Assembly (NCBI GenBank): GCA_047495785.1
Contig: JBLDXI010000021.1
Span: 2,418,001 to 2,482,000 of the forward strand
From: Lepidodermella squamata
Lineage: Eukaryota > Gastrotricha
Direction: 5' to 3'
DNA length: 64,000 bases
Each line of letters begins with the position of its first letter. The first letter of the stretch is position 1. The notes below the pieces were generated by a model that was given only the letters and a program-made list of their open reading frames with translations, did no database searches and was not told the origin of the DNA. Made by a program: the position numbers and the translations under genes. Shown piece by piece: positions 39,533-51,072 of the stretch.

Positions 39533-39757
39533 TTACTGATTACGGTGACAGACAATTCTGCAGGTTTTGTATTTGGTACCTAGTTGCAAGCATTGAATGC
39601 ACTGAGTATTGCAAAACTCTTCTTCCCCAATCACTATCTCGATTGGTCGACCTTCCTTGATCATCTGTTCAATCGTCGACAAGTCGGAAAATACACCGGG
39701 AAAACGCTTCCCATTATGAGTCAAATTGAATTCGAAGAAAACGAGCAAGAAAGCCAT
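39533..39757 (-). CDS. Possible small secreted Cys-rich peptide
   Basis: A 74-codon frame starting MAFLLVFFEFNL, a short hydrophobic leader, followed by a mature part ending in EEFCNTQC, CLQLG, KTCRIVC. Cys spacing is C-x3-C-x2-C-x9-C-x3-C. The open frame continues upstream without a Met (CILAF...), so an upstream exon may supply the start. A donor just before the stop (gtaatt) could add a short exon from about 39496. No family recognised; the odd number of Cys weakens the case. Confidence 0.35.
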   Translation of the reverse strand: MAFLLVFFEFNLTHNGKRFPGVFSDLSTIEQMIKEGRPIEIVIGEEEFCNTQCIQCLQLGTKYKTCRIVCHRNQ

Positions 39758-42736
39758 GAAAGCGAGAATACAGGCTGAAAATTTGCCGTGAATAAAAAGC
39801 TGTATTCGCAGGAGATTAGAATTCTGCGTGTCATTTTTAAATTCTCCATTGGAAAATTAGCTATCGGGACATATTTCAGTGGGAAAGTCATTTTAAAAAC
39901 TCACACACAACCTTGCGATTGGAAAAATGATAACTAATCAGGTAGAATTGCCTAAAGGTCAACGAATCGTAAAACAGCTCTAGAATTATCCGCCCGCTGT
40001 CTAAATTTACTAAGCAGGAAATATACTATCGTTTTGAGGATTGGGTTAGCGGTCTCTTTGATAGCCTCTTGCTTCGGCTTCATGCATAAAATCGAAGCGA
40101 GAAGCAGCTTGGTTATTTGAAATTTTGGAAAGCTAAAACAATTTTACGATTTTATGCCTTGGGCAAAGTAGGTACGATACCAGCGCAATTACTGAGGTGT
40201 AGTAAACCTCTAAAATTATTCACTACTCAAGTAATGGATCCTTCATACCGTAAATAATTGACTTGCATCGATATAAGTCAAGGGGGTCTATGGCAGGATG
40301 GAGTCAGCTCATGGGACAGTTAGAATGCTTACAGACTTTTAGCCGAGTTGTGCAGTATTTTTCATTTCCGACCAGTTCTGAGCCTCTCAGACCGTTATCA
40401 AAAGAAAGTGTATAAATATTTCATTGCGAATAGCCGTAATCTGTAAATATTACTGATGTTTTGTCAGGGGCTCTAGCTGCTATAAATTAAAATCAATAGG
40501 AATGATTAACAATAGCTATGGCAGCATCATCAAATGATTTTCATCAGCGAGCGACGCTCGCTTTCAAACAGCTCTCTCAGGTACGTGAATAAAAGGGGCT
40601 GGAAATGTCAACGGCTGCGAACTAATTAAACGTAACAAAACACGTTGAAACAGGTTTACACCAGCAACTTGCAACTTTTACTTTCAACTATAGGCACAGG
40701 GACTATGCACGCCGTAGTGGTATTACACGTGCGCGCTCTCATGCTTGGAGTTTTATACAATAAACAAAGCAAATTCAAACATATACATCCGAGGGTAAAA
40801 GCGCTGCATTAAAGCACACACACATGTATTGATAGGTAGTAAATAGACCAGTAGTTGCTTGTGGCCTGCGAGCGTCTTCCGCAGCTACGATGTAATTAAG
40901 ATTATGACACACGTGGCTCTAACAGTAATAACCATCAGAAACCGTGGCTTACTATTGCACGCAGCAAACCGTTTCATAGCGCGCATACCAGACATGAACG
41001 TAAAAACTTGACGCACTTCAAGCTCTTTTCTCATCATTATCATGAACATCAACACGAACATCATCATCGTCATGTCAAATGAATAGTAGCGGGGCCACTA
41101 CCATTTGGACTCGACTCGTGTTTTATACCACACTTATATCATCATGAAGTCGTCGAATACACGCGGCGGTAAAAGTACAGTCGTCTTCATCGCATCGTCT
41201 TCGTACGAAATAAAATGAAACGATTTTTGTGAAGGCTGGCAGTGTGTGAATAGTAGAACGGAGGCATAAGAGTGAGTGCAAAAGCAAACCACGTTTGTCG
41301 AAGCTATTCCCACTATTTCGAGATTCACAAACGACCGCTTCACGAAATGTATGATGTAGTAAACAGAGCTTTCAGCAATAAGCGCGACAGTATAGCAAGA
41401 GGAGGACTACGGATGTTTGCGAACTCTTTTTTTCGGATGACGTAGGAGAGCAATGGCGGTATTTTTCAAACATGATGGCGATAGAGACAAGGATGGAGAG
41501 TAAAAACTTCAAGCCGAACAAAAATTGTTAACAACAAGTCGAGGGCGAAGCGGCAAAGCCAGAATCGTTACAAGTAACAGATGATATTAGAGTAGTATAA
41601 TTAGAATAATATTATTATAATTGCGTGTATACATATAATATGATGAATATAATACTTTTATAACCATTATCATCATCTTCATCATCATTTATATATATAT
41701 ATTTATATGAATAATCTGTTTGAATAAACAAAGTGCAAGCATGACAAGAAATTCGATAGCGACATGTTTTGATAATAGTGCCCACGTCGCCTCGAAAACC
41801 GACAACAACAATTCACAGACAAACCAATGTAGCACTGACTTGGACGAAGAGTGAATTATTCGCAGAATAATAATATTATTTTTATGATTACGCCTGCACT
41901 GGTATTTTTATCAACACATTTTTGCCTGAATTCCATCTCAATCTCGACAGCGGAGATATTGTACATTTTTATGCACTTCAGAAATAGGCCGTTACAGAGG
42001 TGACAGCGGTGATAATAATAGTTATAATGATAGCTTTAGCCAGAAATGATCAAACTGAGAAATATTAACGCAAATGCTCGCCTTCCCTCTTTCACTCTAC
42101 ACGCAGAAAAAAAACAAGAGAAGGACAGGGAGATATGTTGATTTTTCTTTTTAGAAAAAATTAAAAATATGAAATTATAGGACTTTTTGTGGATTCCGCA
42201 AAGATTACAAATATGAGAGGTGCCATGATAAACGTATAGTATCGCAGCCTGACGTAGTATTCTGAAAAATCGATACGTCGGCGGACAAAGGACGGGTAGG
42301 CGCTCCACGCTTCCACGATTTTGAACACGCAGTAAGCAATGCGCTAAGCACGGCAATAAGTAATCGGTGAGTGTAACAAACGGCAGTTGATTATTACTGA
42401 ATTGATGGCGTGTGGCAAAGCATGGCACAGAGTGGAAGACAACTCCACGTTTTGACTACGATACCGTTCTGCGGAGTTGCGCGAATGCAGTCGATCAAAA
42501 CGATGACCAAAAATCTATCATAGCACTTCACAGCGGCATTGACGTTGAGATTATTTTCCGTGGTAACTTCTATTTGTTTCCTGATTTTAAGCGTGACAAA
42601 CAAGTGAAGAAATCTTCGAATCTAACTAAGCAGCCAATCAATATATTGATAGAAGTGATATATAAGTAATATGACGCTCAAAGCCAAAAGACATTATTAA
42701 TAGTTATAAGAGCCAGCAAGAAAACAGTACGCTGCG
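39758..42736. other. Gene-poor intergenic DNA
   Basis: About 3 kb without supported exons, including AT-rich and (ATC)/(TAT)-rich stretches around 41630-41710. It probably contains the adducin 3' UTR at its right end. Confidence 0.4.
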
Positions 42737-45700
42737 CTAGACCGTGGTGTCTTTCGGACTTGTCGGCTCACGCTTGTCCTTCTTCCGTCCCGACGAAAAC
42801 GACGGAATGCGGAACTTCTTCTTCTTCTTCTCTTTTCCATCTTTTCCCTGTAAAAACACAGAAATGTAATGCAAACTGAGATTGAGCATTTGGATATACA
42901 TTGGGCATTGAATATGTCACGGGGTGCTTAGAAAAAAAATAAAAGCGTGATTTACCTCTTCTTCAATATGAGCCACTGTAGTCTGTGTAACAGTCACACG
43001 CTCACCTGTAAAAGCAAAGACAAACATCAGCAATCGTGAAAGGCTCGAGACAAAATGCGTAATGAAACATAAATAATAAGCGGGTAGTGACTTGAGCAAG
43101 TGTGTAGTAATTTCAAGCAGCGAGCAACTTGGACTAATCAATCGAGTCTTGTTTACGCAACCAGGTAAGAACTGAACGGAATCCACCGAATTAGTGAATT
43201 AGCGGCGCGCCACAGCAAAGTGATCGATCGTCAATTATTGAAGCGGCGAGCAGTATGCTCGATCTAATGTACTTCTCAAAATAATTACCGGAACGGACAA
43301 CACTACCACTACTGAGTGCTAACGAATCACTCGGCAGTTCAACCCGCGAGTCGCGTACTGTAACACGCTGCGGTGGTGCACTTAGTTTTGGAATGCCATG
43401 AGCTGCAAACACGCAATAATATGTGAAAACAGCAAAATCAAACTGAGTAATCGATTTCATCGATGTATTAGTGTCGACGAACGCGTGTCAAGCTCTCTCG
43501 AAGTCGAATAAACGCCTACCTTTGACAGGAACTTCGGTGACAGTTTCAGTTACGATGAGCTGGTGATCGCTGGAATCTGGTTGCGGGCTTTTAACAGGTG
43601 ACTGTTGCTGTTGAGGTACCGGCGATGCGGGGCTTCCCGGACTGCCAGGGCCCGTCGTGACCTTGCGCTGATACTCTGCCAGCTCTTGATCGGTCATTTT
43701 CTCGAACGGGTTCGGGGCATAGTATGACTTGTATACGACAGCGTTATGCTGGAATTCGCGTTGAATGATTCCCTTGCTAGCTGCGCCAACAAGCACGTGC
43801 TGCGTAGCCGCAACGTCGTTTTCGTTCTGGTTTTGGAGCAGACGCTGCGCCTCCTCCCATGTTGTTCCCTCGAGTAATTTCGACTGAGGGCCAGCAGTAG
43901 TCTTGTCTGCATAGTAATCTTGCCGGATTTTCTTGTGCTTGTCGCGAAGTTCTTTCGTACTCACGACAGCGCCCTGAGTTGGCACTGGGGCAAACTGATG
44001 TGCACTTTCGATTTTGATCGGAGTGCTCTGTGTCATAGCACCATCGCCAGCACCTGCCTCGGTTATCCAGTGCGTTATTTTCTTGGGGTGAGGTGTGCCT
44101 ATTTCCTCCTGTTCGACCTTCTGGTACACGTTTGGCGAGGTTAACCATTTAGAAAACGCCGTCTTTGAGGAATTAGCCATTGATTGACGGGCAGGCGAGT
44201 AATGTTGAGCAGCGTATTCCTCCTCCGCGAAACGCAGGGTGGCGGCCGTGGCTGTGGGCGGAATCGCAACCTCGCCGTTCGCTGCGCCGGTTCCGTTATG
44301 ATGCTGCGAATCGCGTACGAGGGCCGTTCGGTAGAGATAGCCGGTGCGGTATCCGGCGTTGTCAAGAAGACGCATCATTGCGGTGAATTCAAGCTCACCT
44401 CTCCGCCACTTGATTACATGCTCACCGTTTTTCCCCGTGCCACGGCCATCTGACACTCCGCCACCGCCTTGTGAGGCAGTTTCAAAAGATCGTTGGCTGG
44501 CTTCCGCTGAAATTTGTACGAGGTTGTCCAGTCCCAACGGAATAAGGCGGACCTGGGTATCGCATGCCAAAACAACATGAACGGCCAAGAAGAATGCTTC
44601 TTCGATAGATTCGCCACAAACTACCACTCCGTGGTTTTGCAGAAACATGACTTTATTTGACGGTCCCAAATCCTTGGCAAGAGCAAATCGTTCCGCATCA
44701 TCAACAAGGATGCCTCCGTATGGATGATACGAAACTGGGCCAATTATTACAGCCTCCTATATAAACAACAGAGCTATGTGCAAGGCATGGCACACAAATA
44801 ATAAGTAAATTCTAACCTGGCTGAGGGGAAGCAGGCCACATTTCATGATTGAAACGGCAACAATGGACGGGGTATGAAGGTGAATAATGCAACGAACGTC
44901 AGGCCTGGCTGAATGGAGCGCTGAGTGAAGAACGAAACCGGCGCGGTTAGCGCCTAATGTAGTGCAGCCAGGATCAAGAACTTCTCCTCGGACGTCAACC
45001 TAAAAATCCATTAGAAGTGAATTTATTGCACATACAGAATAGCAAGTTATACCTTCACGAGGCTTGCTGCTGTGATTTCACTATACAACAGACCGAATGG
45101 ATTGATGAAAAAATGTTCTTGATCAGGCGACAGCCTGGCTGTGATGTGATTGTAAATGTTTTGGGTCCAGCCGAACAAATCAACGACGCGATATAACGAG
45201 GCCAATTTACACCGAATGAGCTTTTCCAATTTTGACATCTATAGGAACAAATGCCGAGATCAATATATCACAAGAAACCACTGAATTTCGAAGCTTACTT
45301 GGCTATGCTCAGGCCCTCGCAGATCATTGATCTGAATAACGGGGCCCATGCCACCGAGAAAGCCAGAGAGGCCTCCGGTTGGATGCCCTTTCACGGCGCC
45401 ATGAGGAGCCAACAAATCGGTTAGATGCTGTAAGGCGACAAACGCTTCTGGATTGCATCCAAGTGGGACACCCTCTGTTAATTGCTGCTTGACGATTTCA
45501 TCCAACTCGTCGCGAAAAGCCTGGCTTTTGAGCAGGAATGATACTCGTTGGCGGTGCTCCATCTTTAATATTGAGCATGCTATGCATAACGCGCCATAAA
45601 CCGTTCATAAATGTTACCTGCTTGACGTCCTCTTTGATTTCCGCCGGCCGTTGGAGCCTACGCTGGTACTCAGGGTCGTCAGGATCTTGTAGCAAATACA

Positions 45701-45834
45701 AGTTGGAAGATTGAGTTGAAAATTGTAGATAAATACATACCGATTCCGTCTATGAAACGGGTTGTTACCCCATTGGTGTGTCCATTCGGAGCGTGAGCGG
45801 GTGATGAACGAGACTTCACCATCTCCGACATCAT
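42737..45834 (-). CDS. ADD: Adducin
   Basis: Membrane-skeleton protein that caps actin filaments and recruits spectrin to them. Nine exons (45834-45741, 45685-45618, 45562-45299, 45238-45053, 44999-44817, 44756-43520, 43402-43289, 43005-42956, 42847-42737), GT-AG introns, 768 residues. The N-terminal globular head is the class II aldolase-like fold: [89 protein letters not shown] and [16 protein letters not shown] neck and a Ser/Pro-rich tail follow (ENPF-like [16 protein letters not shown]). The last exon encodes the MARCKS-related basic end [12 protein letters not shown] with Lys cluster and Ser, the spectrin/actin and calmodulin site that PKC regulates in other adducins. Small exons 43289-43402 and 42956-43005 could be alternatively spliced. 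Confidence 0.96.
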
Positions 45835-48239
45835 ACAATAAAATCCACCTAATTATCAAGCAACAGTTGCATGTAGTTACGACTAGACCCGTGACTCAAA
45901 AAATCGAGAAAAAGAGTTGAGAGTTGATGGGTAGAAAATGAAAGCCATTGAATTACAAAAGGTCTGGTTTTATAATCAATAGACTCTGGAGTTGGAAGAG
46001 AATAATGCAGATTCGTCGATTGGACTTCCGACACTTTACTATAAACTATGGTGCATGGCAATGAGTAATTCCTGGTTCGTCATTTTTCTGAAAGGAAAAG
46101 ATTATAAAAGCAAATGTAACGGCATACAATTAGGTGAATGCCGAAATCAATTATTGTCCACCACCAAATTAGTTGCAAGCTGCAACCGCAAGAAAAATCA
46201 GCAAAAAGACAGTATATAGTGAAAACCAAATCTCAAATCCCAATGTTACTTTTATGGGAATCTATTTCCCAACACCAAAATGCAATAATCATAAAACAGA
46301 CAATGAAATAATAGCCGGCAGCGCAACATTGTCACTCAAACTGACTGCTTATATTGCAACATGTTACGGATCACAGGCCACAGGCGCCGTTCTGTCAGTC
46401 AGAAGTAATGCGCTGAAAATTCTCAGATCGATTACACGAAATTTTCAATTGCAAAGCAAAATATCAGTTAACTAATAATTCAAGGCATGAGGAATGAACG
46501 AGAGAGATAGAACATTTTTTCATCCTGAGACTGTGTAGCGAGATGCAAGACGATGAAAAAAAAACCACCGACTGATTAAAGTTTAGAGTTATTGTAGATG
46601 AATAAATAGCTAACAGTTGGAAACTTGACAGTGAGTTATCGGTTACTGGTTGGTCAGTGGTCACCTGTTATATCTGTTATATGCAACTTGGCTACTCTTC
46701 AACCCTAGACCTAGACTTTCCGCTTACCGGGACGCCGCGTCGTCTAAGATCGCCGAATGATCAAGGTAGTGCAAAAACTCTTATAATTGACGTGAATAAA
46801 TAATAATCAGAAAAAAGTTTGCGAAAGAAAAATTCGTTTGTGTTTTTAGAAATTATATTTTACAAAGGCGCGCAAAATTTAAAAATCAATCTAGCAACGC
46901 GTCGCTTCTGCAGTGGAAATCGTGTTTGGGAAATGTTCGCTTCTTCATGGCTGCACTTTGTTAGTTGCGCCACGGCCAAAATCAGAGGTCGGAAACAAAT
47001 TGAGGTCGGAGCCGAGAGAACTGACTCCATACTTCCCTTGGTACCCATCACTTGCGTGATCGGTCTATTCACTATTTCCTCTTCTGGCGAATAGGATCTC
47101 TATAGGAAGCAGGTCGCCTGATAGTGGCTGATGCGCAGTACTTGGCTCGTCTTCTCTGAGTACTGAACCAACCTACTTGGCTTATACCGAACATCGAATA
47201 ATTCCCTGCCATTTATTTATTTATTTAAGAGCCATTCATCCGTCTGTAGAGAAAAGTTGGAAAGCTCAGCTGTAAAAAGACAATTACTTGAGGTTTGATC
47301 AAACTTTAAACAAGTATTGGATGGATGGATTAACAAGCCCAATCGCCAGTTGCCCGACGATATGGGTGATTCCACCGTTACGGACAGAGGTTTCATGTCA
47401 GTTTGAAATTTTCGAAATAATTTCTTGTTAAAACTAAAAGCATTCATCACTTGGATTTTTTACCAAGCTTTACCAATGACTTCCTGGTCATTTTAAACAA
47501 AACGTTTGTACCAGTTTGATCATTTTTAATTGGACAGTGACCTAATATATGATTTTGATTTTGATTTTGAGTCGTCTTTATGTTACACACTACAAACCCT
47601 TTGTGTAGTGGGCTAACTATTGCTATCTTCCGTTGTTTAGGAAGTGAACCTGAGTCAATAATCGAATTGAATAGGATTAGCAGATGCGGCCTTAATGCTC
47701 CTGACGCCAATTTCAAAATTGACACGGGAATTTCGTCGTAGCCGGTTGTAGTCGTGTTTTTTATCTTGGAAAATGCCTGATTTTGTTCACTGTCCTTAAT
47801 ATGCGTGAATGAAAATGATTTAAAGCCGGTTGAAGTTTAAACGGTCTGAGAGAGCGTCAGCCATGATACCCAATACCTAATATCCATGAACGCTCAGTTT
47901 AGCAATAAGAAGACTATCGAAAGGTAAGCCAACGCATATGTATATATTGTATTCAAATAACCTCATGATAGAACGATACAATGACATTTAGTAAGAAGCG
48001 GTGTAAATGTCATAAAACGTTAAATTTGATCTCAAACCTCAAAACACATCATTCATGGAGACAATAAGGCCTAAGTAATGGTCACAACAGGATGCTGAGT
48101 AATGCAGAAATAAAATCATTTAGAATTGAGACCATCACATCAACAACATTCTTGAAAGATTAGGTAAATGTCTCACAATTCTGTCGGGTTTTTAAAACCA
48201 CCACCTTGTCGCTGGTTTCAAGAGCTCACAGGGTCAAGC
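45835..48239. other. Intergenic with a LINE remnant
   Basis: No host exon recognised in about 2.4 kb. It holds the adducin promoter on the left and the GPCR 3' flank on the right, with an RT fragment near 47.6-47.76 kb. Confidence 0.4.
47592..47757 (-). mobile_element. Non-LTR reverse transcriptase fragment
   Basis: Reading the minus strand gives GYDEIPVSILKLASG, LLILFNSIIDSGSLP, RKIAIVSPLHKG, the N-terminal part of the reverse transcriptase domain of Jockey/CR1-like LINEs. The frame then loses similarity and runs into a short caaaat tandem repeat (about 47548-47568). A degenerate fragment, possibly of the same family as the LINE tails at 15-16 kb, though different parts are preserved. Confidence 0.65.
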
Positions 48240-50125
48240 TCAGCTAATAGCGGGGTCAACAATTGTCGAAGGGCACACGCTAGTTGTTGCCACAGAACGC
48301 AGGCTGCCTCTTCTCGTCTCATACCGTTCAATGTTTCCTACAACAGCTGACGCGGCGTCAAAACTCGATCGAAAACTTGACCTGAGCCTGTTTGCGCCTA
48401 TGCCTCTATATCCATTTACTGCCCTCATTGACCACCGTCCATACATGTTCTGAACCATGCCACAAATACAAGTTGGTTAATATCAGTAATCATTAGATTG
48501 ATTGATAAGCTTACCGAATATGCGTGGTGCCTTAATGTCGTGCTGAGTTTTCGGCATCGGCAAAACAAAATTTCAACAAATGGGCGCCTGATGTCTCGAT
48601 TGTATAGGGCGTTAATGACGGGGTTGCACATGCTTTTTGAGTATCCAAGCCATAAGAGAAAAGAAAATACTGGCATTGGAACGCAGTCGGATATCGAGCC
48701 ACATCTAAAAAAAATATCGCATTATTGAGGAGCTTTCAATTTCTGTGGAGCCAGAATCTACCTTCGTATAGCATTAATAAGCTGCATCAAAAAGAAAGGT
48801 AGCCAACAAAGTAAGAAAGTCCCCAAGAAAACGCCCAGAGTGTGAATGGCTTTCATCTCGCGGTTAGCAGTTCGGGACCCAAATTCAGGAATCCTGGTAG
48901 GTAGGTCGCAGTCGTTGGCGTGGTATTGGACCATGGGCTGTAAAGACGCTCTCTTAGGCTGTATCGCCATAGCAGACGATTCTGCTTTGGCTATCAAAAA
49001 TTCGAATAAAAGGCACTATAAAGAAGGCTGTGAAGACGTACTTCCATTTCGCGATTCCTTCGATTTCGCCATTGAGTTGCTAGAGTTACTGCGTTCTCGG
49101 GTATTACTTTCAATCGGAGCCGTTGTTGAAAGTACCGAGGAAATAATCTCCCTCTGCCTTATCGTATTTACGGCAGCTTGATCTATCTTGCTCATCCGAG
49201 AGACGACAAGCCATAGTCGAAAGGTTACGTATATAATCACACCAGTTGGAATAAAAAAGGCAACTATTGTAGCGTAGATCTACGTCGATTAGCCATTAGA
49301 AAACGTCCAGTGATATCATTCATTTATTCTGACCTGAAATCCCAAGTCATCTGGGTAATAGCATTCTGAAAACATTGACAGATCTTGCAGGCTGAATTTC
49401 GGAAGACACTCATCATAAATTTACCTCCACGACTCTGTTCTCTTCTCCAGAACACAACTGCCGGTAGCGATACTGCTGCTGCCAAGACCCACGATATCAT
49501 AACTAGTGTTAACATGAATTTAGATGTGCGTCGTTGTGCAAATTTGAACGGTCTCTGCAATGAGGCAAAAAGAAATTATTCAGGATTTAAGACTATTACT
49601 TACTGTTATAATAAGATATCGGTCGACGCTTATTGCGGCGAGGTTGAGGATAGAAACCGTACAAAACAGCATGTCGAGGCAGATAAAAATGTCACAAACA
49701 AGGTTCGATAGAGGCCACTCCCCATCATTTATTTCGGCTACAGCTGCTAATGGCATGACCAAAATTGCAATGCCTATTTCCAAAATCATTAAGTAAAAGT
49801 CCGATGCTTCAATCGTAAACTTGCCCAAGTCTGTAGCAGCCAGAGAAATAATTAGAAAATTGTAGGACGTTTTTAAGCGTTTCACAAAAACAACGCTAAA
49901 TATGACAAGTGCATTCCCGAGAACAGTTCCTAAAATTAGCGCCGCTATCGCCGAGGCGACTAGAATCGACCAAGCGCTCTTCGGGAACACAAATGGAACT
50001 GCTGCCTGTCCTGATTCGATGACGTTGCTCAGGTTGTCATGAAAGCTGTTTTCGACATCGAACGAAGACCAAATTAAGCTATTTTCGACCGGGTCCGTAA
50101 TTGAGGATGAATAATTCCAATCCAT
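48240..50125 (-). CDS. Class A GPCR of the biogenic amine type
   Basis: Seven-TM receptor of 505 residues from eight exons (50125-49825, 49773-49604, 49554-49425, 49383-49334, 49279-49042, 48990-48762, 48704-48515, 48449-48240). Amine-receptor hallmarks: TM1 GNALVIF, TM2 SLAATDL...AILVMPLA, TM3 Asp (CLDMLFCTVSILNL, about residue 134), DRYLIIT at the TM3 end, ECL2 Cys in SECYYPDD, TM5 YATIVAFFIP, TM6 FLLCWLPFFLM, TM7 WLGYSKS and NPVINALY. The TM5 phrase resembles 5-HT receptors and TM7 resembles dopamine/octopamine ones, so the ligand cannot be fixed. Several N-x-S/T sites lie in the N terminus. Intron 1 is a GC-AG intron of 51 nt without stops. NPVIN instead of NPVIY at the start of the NPxxY helix is unusual. 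Confidence 0.9.
49774..49824 (-). other. GC-AG intron, in frame and stop-free, in GPCR TM2
   Basis: Donor TTGG|gcaagt, acceptor gaaatag|GC. Removal restores SLAATDLGIAILVMPLA, the normal TM2 pattern. Retention would insert 17 residues into TM2 without changing the frame. Confidence 0.8.
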
Positions 50126-51072
50126 CGTTCCAGACGCTGAAAAGCAGTTAATAGTGCAACCGAACTTGCAATTGCGTAGTGATAAAAGAGGTAACCGCCA
50201 AGCATCGAAGAAACAATAAATCTAAATTTTGAATTTTTTGCTCGTCATCTTACGTGTTATATGTTACGGCTGTGGATTTGGTTATGCCGTGGTCTTCGGT
50301 TGTATCACTTGGCGACGAATCTCCTTTCGTGTAATAGCTTGGGTATTATAATTATAAGCCAGACCAGGAACGGCTGCGCAACTTTTCATTTGAAACTCAA
50401 CAGATAACTAGAACGCCGTTATTTTGCAAGCATTAAATCTTACGAGCATTTTTGAAAATTCTATTATGTAGACCAGTATTCAACCACACACGATCCAAAA
50501 TGGACCAGATGACACATGAGGTCAAAATTTTATCCCAATGTCACGCGACTAATCATGGCTTCACGAGGACAGCTGCGTAGGTAAAATGCGGTTATTAGTA
50601 CGTCACCATGGTTACACCACCTGGACTCTGGAAATGAACCATAACTAAATATGGAACTCCACACGAAACCTTCGCGGCTGCACTTATTTAATTATGTAGA
50701 GCTTACGGTTTAGACGTTCCGCCTTCATTTTTTCATCTGCCATTCTTGCTTTAAATTAAAAAAAATTAATAAACAGCTTCGATTTTGAATTCAATTATCT
50801 CGTTAAAAAATGAAACAAGTATCCAAAAAATAATTTATTTTATAACAAAATAGGTATATCTGGAAGGTCACAGGTAGGATTCAACTATGAGTATCTGAGA
50901 AGCTTATATATCGGCAGTGATAGAGATTCCTCGTATGGTCATGTAGAAAAAATACACTGTTTAAACTATAAAGCGCAATAAAACCAGAGGTAAAGAACAA
51001 CGACAATAGTAAGAATTCATTAAAGTCCGGCAGTATCAGTTCAGTATCAGCAATTTCATCATCGTTTGGGGA
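50126..51072. other. Intergenic, GPCR 5' side
   Basis: No exon recognised. Non-coding 5' exons of the receptor may lie here. Confidence 0.35.

Noticed and set aside
43694-44617. Several frames of 67-123 codons on both strands
   Set aside because: Shadows of the large adducin exon, whose frame matches the family throughout.
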